Source: AP-15 sp963702685 (GTDB lineage: Bacteria > Pseudomonadota > Alphaproteobacteria > ATCC43930 > CGMCC-115725). Taken from it: a DNA stretch of 64,000 bases. Where the stretch lies: NCBI GenBank assembly GCA_963702685.1, contig CAVPDQ010000009.1:682001-746000 (forward strand), written 5' to 3'. A model generated the notes under the pieces. That model was given only the letters and a program-made list of their open reading frames with translations, made no database searches and had not been told where the DNA came from. Shown piece by piece: positions 1-8,550 of this stretch. Made by a program: the position numbers and the translations under genes. Position 1 is the first letter of the stretch. Each line of letters begins with the position of its first letter.

Positions 1-1028
1 CACCCGAGCACATCCGGCTGATGGGCGACAAGGTCGCGGCCAAGGCGGCGGCGGCCCGGCTCGGCATCCCGACCGTGCCGGGGTCGGCGGGCGCGGTGCG
101 CGAGCCGGCCGCAGCCGAAGCCGAGGCGCTCGAGATCGGCTACCCGGTGCTGATCAAGGCGGCGGCCGGCGGCGGCGGGCGCGGCTTAAAGGTCGCGCGC
201 GACCGGGCGGAGCTATTTCGCCAGCTGCCGATCGCGCAGCGCGAGGCGACGGCGTTCTTCGGCCGCGGCGAGGTCTATCTCGAACGCTATCTGGAGCGGC
301 CGCGCCATATCGAGATGCAAATTTTGGGCGATGGCCAGGGCGGGGTCGTGCATCTGGGCGAGCGCGACTGCTCGTTGCAGCGCGCGCACCAGAAGGTGCT
401 CGAAGAAACCCCGTCGCCGTCGCTGACAGCCGGCGAGCGCGACCGGCTCGGCGCGGTCGCCGTCGCCGCGATGCGCGAGCTCGGCTACAAAAGCGCCGGC
501 ACGCTCGAATTCCTCTATCAGGACGGTGAGTTCTTTTTTATCGAGATGAACACCCGGCTGCAGGTCGAGCACCCGGTCAGCGAGATGGTCAGCGGCATCG
601 ATATCGTGCGCGAGCAGCTGCGCATCGCCGCCGGTGAGCCGCTCGGCTATCGCCAAGCCGAAATCCGGCTCTCCGGCCACGCCATCGAATGCCGCGTCAA
701 TGCCGAGCATCCGCAGAGCTTTCGGCCGTCGCCGGGCCGCGTCACCGATTACCACCCGCCGGGCGGGCTTGGTGTGCGCGTCGATAGCGCGCTCTATCAG
801 GGCTATGTCGTGCCGCCCTATTACGACAGCCTGGTGGCCAAGCTGATCGTGCACGGCAAAAGCCGCGGCGAGTGCCTGATGCGGATGCGCCGGGCGCTCG
901 AGGAATATGTGATCGGCGGCATCGAGACGACGATCCCGCTGCACCGGCGCCTGATGGAAGCCGCCCCGTTTATCGCCGGCGACTACGACATCCACTGGCT
1001 CGAGCGATTTGTCGGACAAGAGAAATGA
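1..1028 (+). CDS. accC: Biotin carboxylase subunit of acetyl-CoA carboxylase (5'-truncated by window edge)
   Basis: AccC carboxylates biotin on the carrier protein AccB using ATP and bicarbonate, the first half-reaction of malonyl-CoA synthesis. The reading frame is open from base 3, so the true start lies upstream; the first ATG at base 21 is internal (the family has a PEHIRLMGDK-like stretch here). Visible ATP-grasp features are the glycine-rich loop AAAGGGGRGLK, the ERDCSLQRAHQKVLEE segment and FIEMNTRLQVEHPVSE, the classic biotin carboxylase signature. About 341 C-terminal residues of an expected ~450 are present. The stop overlaps the aat start as ATGA, so the two are probably translationally coupled. 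Identification is secure. Confidence 0.96.
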   Translation, partial: PEHIRLMGDKVAAKAAAARLGIPTVPGSAGAVREPAAAEAEALEIGYPVLIKAAAGGGGRGLKVARDRAELFRQLPIAQREATAFFGRGEVYLERYLERPRHIEMQILGDGQGGVVHLGERDCSLQRAHQKVLEETPSPSLTAGERDRLGAVAVAAMRELGYKSAGTLEFLYQDGEFFFIEMNTRLQVEHPVSEMVSGIDIVREQLRIAAGEPLGYRQAEIRLSGHAIECRVNAEHPQSFRPSPGRVTDYHPPGGLGVRVDSALYQGYVVPPYYDSLVAKLIVHGKSRGECLMRMRRALEEYVIGGIETTIPLHRRLMEAAPFIAGDYDIHWLERFVGQEK

Positions 1029-1729
1029 GCCGGGTGTTGCGGCTCACGCCGGAAATCCTGCTCGCCGCCTATGCCGCCGGCGTCTTTCCGATGGCCGAAT
1101 CGGCCGACGACCCGGAGCTTTTCTGGGTCGATCCGAAACGCCGCGGCATCCTGCCGCTCGATGCGTTTCACGTGCCGCGGCGGCTGCGCCGGGTGGTGCG
1201 CGGCGGGCGCTTCGAGATCCGCTGCGACGGCGCGTTCGAAGCGGTGCTGCACGGCTGCGCCGAAGCGGGCGAAAAGCGGCCCAACACCTGGATCAACGAC
1301 GAGATCGTGCGGCTCTACACCGGGCTCTTCGCCCGCGGGTCGGCGCACAGTGTGGAGTGCTGGCGCGACGGCGCGCTCGTCGGCGGGCTCTATGGCGTGT
1401 CGATCGGTGCCGCGTTTTTCGGCGAGAGCATGTTCAGCCGCGAGACCGATGCGAGCAAGGTGGCGCTGGTGCATTTGGCGGCGCGCCTGCGGCTCGGCGG
1501 CTATCGCCTGCTCGATACCCAGTTTTTGACGCCGCATCTCGCCCGCTTTGGCGGCATCGAAATAAGCCGCGCCCGCTATCACCGGCTGTTGAGCGAAGCG
1601 CTCGCCTATCGCGCGACATTCCCGCGCACGATCGCCGGCGGCGCGGCGGGCGGCGCCGGCGGCACGGGCGCAGGTGCCGAAGCCGATGATCCGCTCGCCC
1701 CTTTGCAATCGAGCACGATCACGTCGTAG
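1025..1729 (+). CDS. aat: Leucyl/phenylalanyl-tRNA--protein transferase
   Basis: Aat transfers Leu or Phe from aminoacyl-tRNA to proteins with N-terminal Arg or Lys, marking them for ClpAP degradation (N-degron pathway). The start ATG at 1025 overlaps the accC stop by 4 bases. Family motifs include GVFPMAE near the N-terminus, WVDPKRRGILPLD, TWINDEIVRLY, the core GGLYGVSIGAAFFGESMFS, and LLDTQFLTPHLARFGG. The length of 234 residues is normal, but the last ~35 residues are a Gly/Ala-rich tail read from the strand opposite the 3' end of the DUF2155 gene, so the two convergent genes overlap by 124 bp. Confidence 0.95.
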   Translation: MSRVLRLTPEILLAAYAAGVFPMAESADDPELFWVDPKRRGILPLDAFHVPRRLRRVVRGGRFEIRCDGAFEAVLHGCAEAGEKRPNTWINDEIVRLYTGLFARGSAHSVECWRDGALVGGLYGVSIGAAFFGESMFSRETDASKVALVHLAARLRLGGYRLLDTQFLTPHLARFGGIEISRARYHRLLSEALAYRATFPRTIAGGAAGGAGGTGAGAEADDPLAPLQSSTITS

Positions 1730-2130
1730 ACCGGGTTTTCCAGCGCCGACAAGGCCGGGCTCGACGCAAACATCCAGCCGCTGAACTGCCGCACCGGACC
1801 CTCGCCCGGCCGCGTCTCGTCGATTTCGAGAAAGGCGGCACTCTCCGGCCGATCCTCGGGCGGGTTCTTTTCGCAATCGCGGACCAGGATCGAAAGATTG
1901 CCGAACTGGACCTTTTTGCCGACCGGCGCATCGAATTCGGAAACCCGCGCGGTAATCTTGTCGAGCCCTTGCAACACCGCCACCGGCTCGGAGATCGTGT
2001 CGGCCGCCACCGGGGTGGCGAGGCCGAGCAGCAGGAGCAGCACCGCAAACACGCCACCGCGGCGCAGGACCAAGTGGCGCCGGCAGAGCTGCAGGCTTCG
2101 TTCGTGCCCGGACTTGGTCCGGGCATCCAT
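1606..2130 (-). CDS. DUF2155 domain protein, exported
   Basis: This is a small alphaproteobacterial protein of unknown function, usually found beside aat/accC as here. After a hydrophobic signal segment (FAVLLLLLGLATPVAA) the mature part carries the DUF2155 core, for example LQGLDKITARVSEF and RQFSGWMFASSPALSALENPVYDVIVLDC. The C-terminus is Pro/Ala-rich and antisense to the aat tail. The frame stays open upstream to an ATG at 2244, but that region (2107-2187) is a dispersed palindromic repeat, so the start is uncertain. The ATG at 2130 lies inside the repeat and is used here; a later GTG is possible. Domain call firm, start weak. Confidence 0.8.
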   Translation of the reverse strand: MDARTKSGHERSLQLCRRHLVLRRGGVFAVLLLLLGLATPVAADTISEPVAVLQGLDKITARVSEFDAPVGKKVQFGNLSILVRDCEKNPPEDRPESAAFLEIDETRPGEGPVRQFSGWMFASSPALSALENPVYDVIVLDCKGASGSSASAPAPVPPAPPAAPPAIVRGNVAR

Positions 2131-2187
2131 GCCTTCCGCGGGTGCCGGCAACGGCATGGATGCCCACGGATCAAGTCCGTGGGCTGA
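2107..2187. repeat. Three-hairpin palindromic intergenic repeat
   Basis: Three nested dyads occur in 81 bp: a CCCGGAC/GTCCGGG hairpin, a central CATCCATGCC/GGCATGGATG pair, and a CCCACGGA/TCCGTGGG hairpin. The layout is that of small non-autonomous palindromic repeats dispersed in alphaproteobacterial genomes. It overlaps the upstream part of the DUF2155 frame and probably supplied its first residues or replaced its leader. Confidence 0.6.
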
Positions 2188-2275
2188 AGGCCCACGCGAC
2201 GAGCGCGGCCATGAACGAAAAGAGAAGACTTGTATCCGATTCACGGGGGATCGGTGAGGTGGGCGGCACCGCCGC

Positions 2276-2512
2276 TCATTTGCTGTACGGGTTGACCAAG
2301 CCGGCGAGGAGGGCGGCCAAGACCTCGCGCACCTGGCGCTCGTCGCAGCCCATCAAGACGGCATCCTCGAGCGCTTCCTGCGCCAGCTCGCGCAGCTCGG
2401 CCAGGTTCTCGTTCAGCACCTTGATCTTTTCGACGCAGGCGACGGGCTCGCCCTCGGGCGTGCACCACACCGGGAATTCGCTCGCGTCGCTCTCGGCCAT
2501 GCGCGCCGCCAC
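2276..2512 (-). CDS. Small conserved-looking protein of unknown function
   Basis: A 78-residue acidic, soluble protein with a predicted helical run (KIKVLNENLAELRELAQEALEDAV) and no signal peptide or membrane segment. I do not recognise a family. It lies 3 bp downstream of the MlaD-like gene on the same strand and upstream of the DUF2155 gene, consistent with one leftward operon NDUFA12-mlaD-this gene-DUF2155. Codon usage and a clean frame suggest a real gene. Confidence 0.6.
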   Translation of the reverse strand: MAARMAESDASEFPVWCTPEGEPVACVEKIKVLNENLAELRELAQEALEDAVLMGCDERQVREVLAALLAGLVNPYSK

Positions 2513-2515
2513 CCG

Positions 2516-3028
2516 CTATGGTTTGAGGCCGCCGCCGGCCGGCGGCCCGCCCTGCGGCGCCTCGCCGCCCTCGCCCGGCTTTTTCGCGCCAGGCTGCGAA
2601 AAGATCATTTGGCCGATCAGGTTTTCGAGGCTGACCGGCGCCTGGGTGAATTTGATCCGGCCGCCGGGCGGGATCATCTTGTCCGAGCCGCCGGGCACCA
2701 GCGCCAGGTATTTGTCGCCCAAGAGGCTCGACGAGATGATCTCGGCCACCGTGTCGTCGGGCAATTTGTAGGCCGGGTCGATGCTCATCTTGACGGTCGC
2801 GAGAAAGGTCGTCGGGTCGAGCCGCTCCGAGGTGATCGAGCCGACCTTGACCCCGGCGATGCGCACGTCGCCGCCGTCGCGGATGCCGTCCACCCGCTCG
2901 AACTGGGCGCTGACCGGGTAGCCCCGCACCGCGCGCATCTGGCTCGTCGAATAGGCAAAGAACAAAAACAGCGCGGCGACGATCAGCACGACCGCGCCCA
3001 TCACCGCCTCGATGACATTGCCCCTCAT
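2516..3028 (-). CDS. mlaD: MlaD-like MCE-domain lipid transport protein
   Basis: MlaD is the periplasmic, inner-membrane-anchored substrate-binding ring of the Mla phospholipid transport ABC system that maintains outer-membrane lipid asymmetry. The start ATG at 3028 gives one N-terminal membrane anchor (VIEAVMGAVVLIVAALFLFF) followed by an MCE domain with VDGIRDGGDVRIAGVKVGSI and ISSSLLGDKYLALVPGG. The 170-residue length matches MlaD. No MlaE/MlaF ABC partner is present here; in related alphaproteobacteria mlaD can be unlinked from them. An upstream in-frame ATG at 3142 would add residues from repeat DNA and is unlikely. Confidence 0.9.
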   Translation of the reverse strand: MRGNVIEAVMGAVVLIVAALFLFFAYSTSQMRAVRGYPVSAQFERVDGIRDGGDVRIAGVKVGSITSERLDPTTFLATVKMSIDPAYKLPDDTVAEIISSSLLGDKYLALVPGGSDKMIPPGGRIKFTQAPVSLENLIGQMIFSQPGAKKPGEGGEAPQGGPPAGGGLKP

Positions 3029-3137
3029 GCTTCGAGCCGGCCGCGCCGCGGCCTCCTCAGGATAAGCCAGCCGATGAATTTCATCCGCGACCGCCTCATG
3101 CCGAGGGCCTGTGAAGAAATCCTGCGTCGAAAGCAAT

Positions 3138-3258
3138 GTCATTCCGGGATGCCCGCAGGGCAGGCCCGGAACCTATGAACACCGCCGTCCGCCAGCGAAT
3201 CGCAAGCCGGTGTGCATGGGTTCCGGGCTCGCGGGCTGCGCCCACGCCCCGGAATGAC
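3138..3258. repeat. Palindromic intergenic repeat with 11-bp terminal inverted repeats
   Basis: The element begins GTCATTCCGGG (3138-3148) and ends with its exact complement at 3248-3258. A second inner pair (CCCGGAACC / GGGTTCCGGG) flanks the centre. It has no coding capacity. It looks like a MITE or REP-type element lying between the MlaD-like and NDUFA12 genes. Confidence 0.65.
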
Positions 3259-3297
3259 AAGTCTTTGGATTGGTTCACACGCTCTGAGGAGCGCCCC

Positions 3298-3350
3298 CTT
3301 CGAGACGCCGCTGGCAGCGGCTCCCCCGGACAGGCGGGTGCGTCTCGAAG
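3298..3350. repeat. Short palindromic repeat (CTTCGAGACGC type)
   Basis: A perfect 11-bp inverted pair, CTTCGAGACGC at 3298-3308 and GCGTCTCGAAG at 3340-3350, encloses ~31 bp. The same CTTCGAGAC/GTCTCGAAG ends bound the larger palindrome at 16333-16547, so this is one dispersed family. It could also serve as a terminator region past NDUFA12. Confidence 0.5.
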
Positions 3351-3352
3351 CA

Positions 3353-3730
3353 TTACTCGGGCGTCCACGGCTCGTAATCGCCGGTGGTGGGCGCGCGCAC
3401 GCCGCCGCGCAGGATCGAGCCGGCCGGGCGATAGGCGAGGGGAGTGCCGGTCATGTTTGGCTGGTGCGGCTTTTCCCAGGGATAGCGGGTGCGCGTTTCC
3501 GGGTCCGGCACCTGGTCCACGGTGTGGTGCAGCCAGGCGTGCCATTCGGACGGCACCTTGGAGCCTTCGGGCTCGCCCTGGTACAGGACCCAGCGCTTTT
3601 CACGGCTCGCCCGCCCGCCGCCGCGGGGCAAGCTCCGCCCGCCCTTTTCGCGGTAGTAGCGGTTGCCGAGGTCGTCGGTCCCGACATATTCGCCGCACAG
3701 CCAGGTCATCAATCGGGTGCTGAGGCTCAT
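3353..3730 (-). CDS. NADH:ubiquinone oxidoreductase 17.2 kDa accessory subunit (NDUFA12)
   Basis: This is an accessory subunit of respiratory complex I, shared by alphaproteobacteria and mitochondria, where it contacts the peripheral arm. Start ATG at 3730, 125 residues. Visible family features are GTDDLGNRYYREKGGR near the N-terminus, RRWVLYQGE-like (KRWVLYQGEPEGSKVPSEWHAWLHH), then PDPETRTRYPWEKPHQPNMTGTPLAYRP. It is divergent from nrdJ across 188 bp and is the likely first gene of the leftward operon running through mlaD. Confidence 0.95.
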   Translation of the reverse strand: MSLSTRLMTWLCGEYVGTDDLGNRYYREKGGRSLPRGGGRASREKRWVLYQGEPEGSKVPSEWHAWLHHTVDQVPDPETRTRYPWEKPHQPNMTGTPLAYRPAGSILRGGVRAPTTGDYEPWTPE

Positions 3731-3918
3731 CGCTCCATCCGTGCCGCCGCCCTCATTATATCGCATCGCCAGCGGCTCCGCAGCAAGGCGTTGCCGGCGC
3801 GCAACATATGGTGTGCATTCTGCGCTGAACCCCAAAATCCGTTTGCGCGCTTTTCCGCACCGGCCTAGATTTAGCAGTCCGAGTCGCTCGGGCACCAATA
3901 TCTTGCTGGGGGAGAAGA

Positions 3919-6900
3919 ATGCAGATCGCGCGGCGCTTTACCAAGGCAGGCCAGGACCCATACGCGCAAATCGCGTTCCGCACCGCGGCCAGCGAGATTC
4001 GCAACCCCGACGGCTCGGTCGTCTTTGCCGCCGAGGGGTTTGAGGTGCCGGCCGATTGGAGCCAGGTCGCCGCCGACATCCTGGCCCAGAAATACTTCCG
4101 CAAGGCCGGCGTGCCGGCGCGGCTCGCCGCGGTCGAGGAGGAGGGTGTGCCGGCTTGGCTGTGGCGCCGCCGAGCCGACGAATCGGCGCTCATGGCGCTG
4201 CCCGAGGCCGAGCGCCGCGGCGGCGAATCGAACGCCCGCCAGGTGTTCGACCGCATGGCCGGCACCTGGACCTATTGGGGCTGGAAGGGCGGCTATTTCG
4301 ATACGGAGGAGGACGCGCGCGCGTTCTACGACGAGATCCGGTCGATGCTGGCGCGCCAGATCGGCGCCCCCAACTCGCCGCAATGGTTCAACACCGGGCT
4401 CCATTGGGCCTACGGCATCGACGGGCCGTCGCAGGGCCATTTCTATATCGATTACCGCAGCGGCGAATTGTGCGCCTCGACCAGCGCCTATGAGCATCCG
4501 CAGCCGCACGCCTGCTTTATCCAGAGCGTGGCCGACGACCTCGTCAACGACGGCGGGATCATGGACCTCTGGGTGCGCGAGGCGCGCATCTTCAAATACG
4601 GCTCGGGCTCGGGCTCGAACTTCTCGAAATTGCGCGGCGAGGGCGAGCGGCTCTCGGGCGGCGGCCGCTCCTCGGGGCTGATGAGCTTTCTCAAGATCGG
4701 CGACCGCGCCGCGGGCGCCATCAAATCGGGCGGCACGACGAGGCGCGCCGCCAAGATGGTCATCGTCGATATCGACCACCCCGATATCGAGGCGTTTATC
4801 GACTGGAAGGTCGTCGAGGAGCAGAAGGTCGCGGCCCTTGTCGCCGGCTCGAAGCTCGCCTCGAAGCACCTGAACCGGATCATGGCGGCCTCGTCGCCGA
4901 CGGGCCCGACCCGGCGCAGAACCCGGCGCTGAAGCGCGAGATTCGCGCCGCCCGCCGCGCCATGGTCCCGGAAAGCTATATCCGGCGGGTGATCCAGCTC
5001 GCGGCGCAGGGCCAGACTTCGGTCGATTTCCGCAGCTGGGACACCGATTGGGATTCCGAGGCCTATCTGACCGTCGCCGGCCAGAATTCGAACAATTCGA
5101 TCCGCCTCTCGAACGAGTTTCTGGAGCGGGTGCGCGCCGGCGGCGAGTGGCACCTGACCCGGCGCACCGACGGCAAGACAGCCAAGACGCTGCCGGCCCG
5201 CGAGTTGTGGGAAAAGATCGGGCACGCCGCCTGGGCTTCGGCCGATCCCGGGCTGCAATTCGACACCACGATCAACGACTGGCACACCTGCCCCGAAAGC
5301 GGCCGCATCGACGCCTCCAACCCGTGCTCGGAATATAATTTCCTCGACGACACCGCGTGCAACCTCGCCTCGCTGAACCTGATGGCGTTTCGGCGGGAGG
5401 AGGGTGGTTTCGATGCGGCCGGCTTTGCCCACGCGGTGCGGCTGTGGACGCTGGTGCTCGAAATCTCTGTCATGATGGCGCAGTTCCCGTCGCGCGAAAT
5501 TGCCCGCCGCTCCTACGAGTTCCGCACCTTGGGGCTCGGCTACGCCAATCTGGGCGGCTTTCTGATGGCCTCCGGGATCGCCTATGACAGCGCCGAGGGG
5601 CGCGCCTTCGGGGCCGCGATCACCTCGCTCCTGACCGGGGCGAGCTATGCCGCCTCGGCCGAGATGGCCCAGGCGCTCGGGCCTTTCCTCGGCTATGCCA
5701 AGAACCGCTCAGCGATGCTGCGCGTGATCCGCAATCACCGCCGCGCCGCACATGGTGAGAGCACCGGCTACGAGGGATTGTCCGTCCCCCCGGTGCCGCT
5801 CGACGCCGCGCATTGCCCGGATCAGGAGCTGGTCGCCGCCGCCCGCGCGAGCTGGGACGAGGCGCTGGCCCGCGGCGAAGAGCACGGCTTTCGCAATGCC
5901 CAGGCGACGGTGATCGCGCCGACCGGCACGATCGGTCTCGTGATGGATTGCGACACGACCGGGATCGAGCCCGATTTCGCGCTGGTCAAATTCAAAAAGC
6001 TGGCCGGCGGCGGCTATTTCAAGATCATCAACCGGGCGGTGCCGCAGGCGCTGGCGACCCTCGGCTACGATGCCGACGAGATCGCGGCGATCGAGCGCTA
6101 TGCGCTGGGCCGCGGCAGCCTCGCCGGCGCGCCTGCGATCGACCATGCGGCCTTACGTGAAAAAGGTTTCGACGACGAGGTGCTGGCCGCCGTCGAGGCC
6201 GCCCTCGCCAGCGCTTTCGACATCAAGTTCGCGTTCAACAAATGGACGCTCGGCGAAGCCTTTTGCATCGAGCGGCTGGGTCTCGATCCGGCGGCGCTCG
6301 ACCGGCCGGGCTTCGACCTCTTGGCGGCGCTCGGCTTCAGCCGGGCTGAGATCGAGGCCGCCAACAATTGGTGCTGCGGCGCGATGACGCTCGAAGGCGC
6401 GCCCTATCTCAAACCCGAGCACCTCGCGGTGTTCGACTGCGCGTCGCCGTGCGGCCGCATCGGCACCCGGTCGCTGTCGGCCGAAAGCCACATCCGGATG
6501 ATGGCGGCGGCCCAGCCCTTTATTTCGGGCGCGATCTCGAAAACCATCAACATGCCGAATTCGGCGACGGTCGAAGACTGCAAGGAGGCCTATTGGCTCT
6601 CCTGGCAATTGGGGCTGAAGGCGACGGCACTCTATCGCGACGGCTCAAAGCTGTCGCAGCCCTTGGCCGCGAGCCTTTTCGGCGACGACGAGGACGCCGA
6701 GGATGCCGCCGCCGAACTGTTCGAGCAGCCGCCGGCCGCGCGCGTGCCGCTCGTTGCCGAGCGCATCGTCGAACGCGTCGTCGAGCGGGTGGTCGAAAAA
6801 ATCGTGCAGCGCGGCGAGCGCCGGCGGCTCCCGAACCGGCGCAAAGGCTACACGCAAAAGGCGACGGTCGGCGGCCACAAGGTCTATCTGCGCACCGGCG

Positions 6901-7514
6901 AGCACGAGGACGGCCGGCTCGCCGAAGTATTCATCGACATGCACAAGGAAGGCTCGGCCTTCCGCTCGCTGATGCACAATTTTGCGATCGCGATCTCGAT
7001 GGGGCTGCAATACGGCGTGCCGCTCGAGGAGTTTGTCGAAAGCTTCACCTTCAGCCGGTTCGAGCCGTCGGGCATCGTCGAGGGCAACGACACGATCAAG
7101 ATGGCGACCTCGCTCCTCGACTACATTTTCCGTGAATTGGCGATCTCCTATCTCGGCCGCGGCGACCTCGCCCATGCCGAGCCCGCCGACCTCCTACCCG
7201 ACACGGTCGGCCGCGGCGAGGCGCAATCGAGCCTGCCCGACCGGCCGAACCTGCCGGCGCCGATCCGCCGCGACGTCTCGAACGGCTACGTCCGCAACCG
7301 GCTGACCGTATTGCACGGCGGCGCCGCGCTCGCGCTTGCCCCCGAGCCCGCCCCGGAGGATGCCACCCTCGCGCTGCGCCTGGAGCGCATCCGCGCCGCC
7401 CGCATCAAAGGCTACGAAGGCGACAGCTGCGCCGATTGCGGCAACTTCACCCTGATCCGCAACGGCACCTGCCTCAAATGCGACACCTGCGGCGCGACGA
7501 GCGGGTGCAGCTGA
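3919..7514 (+). CDS. nrdJ: Vitamin B12-dependent ribonucleoside-diphosphate reductase, frameshifted near 4890
   Basis: A class II adenosylcobalamin-dependent ribonucleotide reductase that makes dNTP precursors. The start ATG has a strong GGGGGAG ribosome site. Part 1 (3919-4932) carries the N-terminal cone and NSPQWFNTGLHWAYG; part 2 resumes around 4896 with GPDPAQNPALKREIRAARR and runs to 7514 through ASNPCSEYNFLDDTACNLASLNL, the APTGTIGLVMDCDTTGIEPDF active-site region and a C-terminal zinc-type cysteine cluster CADCGNF..CLKCDTCGATSGC. The two parts need a -1 (or +2) frame change between about 4880 and 4905. No B12 riboswitch is evident in the 188-bp upstream gap. A functional enzyme is expected, so a sequence error is the simplest explanation. 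Confidence 0.93.
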
Positions 7515-7542
7515 AACGCTATTAGCGCCCAGCGCGTCGCTC

Positions 7543-7672
7543 GTAGGATGGGCTGAGCGTTGCGAAGCCCATCATCTTTGATCTCGTCGCGCGATGGGCT
7601 TCCCGTTGGTCAGCCCATCCTACGATCACTGCGCCGGGCGATGGGCTTCCCGCTGGTCAGCCCATCTTACGA
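7543..7672. repeat. REP cluster upstream half: three GTAG-headed hairpin repeats
   Basis: There are three copies of a ~32-bp hairpin with stem GATGGGCT/AGCCCATC next to a GTAG (or complementary CTAC) tetranucleotide: 7543-7573 (forward), 7592-7624 (inverted) and 7639-7672 (inverted, with one C-to-T change in the head). This is the form of REP sequences mobilised by RAYT transposases, and the rayT gene lies 200 bp downstream. Confidence 0.8.
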
Positions 7673-7753
7673 TCGGGGCTCGCCGAAGCCGGTGCCCGGA
7701 TCGTCCGCATCGCCGGCCCAGTCGGCGGGGTAGAGGCCGAGGCGGACCATATG
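7629..7753. repeat. Direct duplication of the rayT 3' end plus a REP
   Basis: This 125-bp block matches 7833-7957 at a fixed offset of 204 bp with about four mismatches. It contains one REP and the last ~28 codons of the rayT gene (complement), so it is a partial tandem copy of the transposase 3' end. Confidence 0.8.
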
Positions 7754-7791
7754 GGATACCGCGCTCGGGTTTGGGAATGCGCGACAGCTCG

Positions 7792-7875
7792 TAGGATGGG
7801 CTGAGCGGCGCGAAGCCCATCATTGCTTCAACCTGCGCCGGGCGATGGGCTTTCCGTTGGTCAGCCCATCCTACG
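7792..7875. repeat. REP pair immediately at the rayT 3' end
   Basis: A forward REP at 7792-7823 and an inverted REP at 7843-7875 share the GATGGGCT/AGCCCATC stem and GTAG head. The second overlaps the rayT stop codon, so the repeat forms the 3' boundary of the transposase gene. Confidence 0.8.
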
Positions 7876-8410
7876 ATCGGGGCTCGCCGAAGCCGGTGCC
7901 CGGATCGTCCGCATCGCCGGCCCAATCGGCGGGGTAGAGGCCGAGGCGGACCATATGATGGAAGGACGAATACGGCCAATCCCGGACGCGCGCGACGTGG
8001 CCGTGCTTGACCGGGTTGAAATGGACGTAGTCGGCGTGGCGCGCGAAATCGGCTTCGTCGCGCAGCGTGTGCTCCCAATAGCGGCGCTGCCAGATGCCGC
8101 GCTCGCGTTTGCGCGAGCGGCTCGGCGAGACCGCCTCTTTCGCCGACAAGCCGCGGCTGAAGCTGGCTTTGATCAGCTGCCATCGGGTAGCGAAATCGGC
8201 GTCACCCGCGGGCAATGTCCAAATCGCGTGCAGATGGTCCGGCAATACGACGATAGCGTCGATCGTGAACGGGCGCCGCCGCCGCGTGTCGCGGAATGCC
8301 GCGCGCAGCAATTCGATCTGGCCCGTCAGCAGCCGCGACCGGCGATCCGCGAGATTCACCGTGAAGAAGAATGAACCGCCGGCGACCAAATTGCGGCGAT
8401 AGCTCGGCAT
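7871..8410 (-). CDS. rayT: REP-associated tyrosine transposase (RAYT, Y1 HUH family)
   Basis: A single-strand-specific HUH nuclease related to IS200/IS605 TnpA that nicks and moves REP hairpins. The 179-residue protein has the HUH metal motif LPDHLHAIW (His59, His61), WQRRYWEH near residue 110, and the presumed catalytic tyrosine (Tyr128) in DYVHFNPVKHGHV. It is flanked on both sides by GTAG-headed REP hairpins (five downstream, two upstream of the gene), the hallmark of a REP/RAYT unit. Its 3' end is partially duplicated at 7629-7753. The frame is intact, so the protein could be active. Confidence 0.93.
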   Translation of the reverse strand: MPSYRRNLVAGGSFFFTVNLADRRSRLLTGQIELLRAAFRDTRRRRPFTIDAIVVLPDHLHAIWTLPAGDADFATRWQLIKASFSRGLSAKEAVSPSRSRKRERGIWQRRYWEHTLRDEADFARHADYVHFNPVKHGHVARVRDWPYSSFHHMVRLGLYPADWAGDADDPGTGFGEPRS

Positions 8411-8423
8411 TGCACGACCCGAA

Positions 8424-8520
8424 CGCGATGGGCTTCTGCTGCGCTCAGCCCATCCTACGACGCTACAACTTCAACCTGCGCCGGGCGATGGGCTTCGCCT
8501 GCGGCTCAACCCATCCTACG
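8424..8520. repeat. REP pair upstream of rayT
   Basis: Two inverted-orientation REPs (8424-8460 and about 8485-8520) show the GATGGGCT stem and CTAC tail. The second has one stem mismatch (AACCCATC). They separate rayT from the permease gene and could act as a transcription or mRNA-processing barrier. Confidence 0.75.
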
Positions 8521-8550
8521 CCTATCTCGTCAATGCGAGGCAATCGCGGG

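Noticed and set aside
3731..3918. Cobalamin riboswitch or NrdR box upstream of nrdJ
   Set aside because: The gap is only 188 bp, no B12-box core was found, and the nearest NrdR-like palindrome (around ACATATGGTGT) departs too far from consensus.
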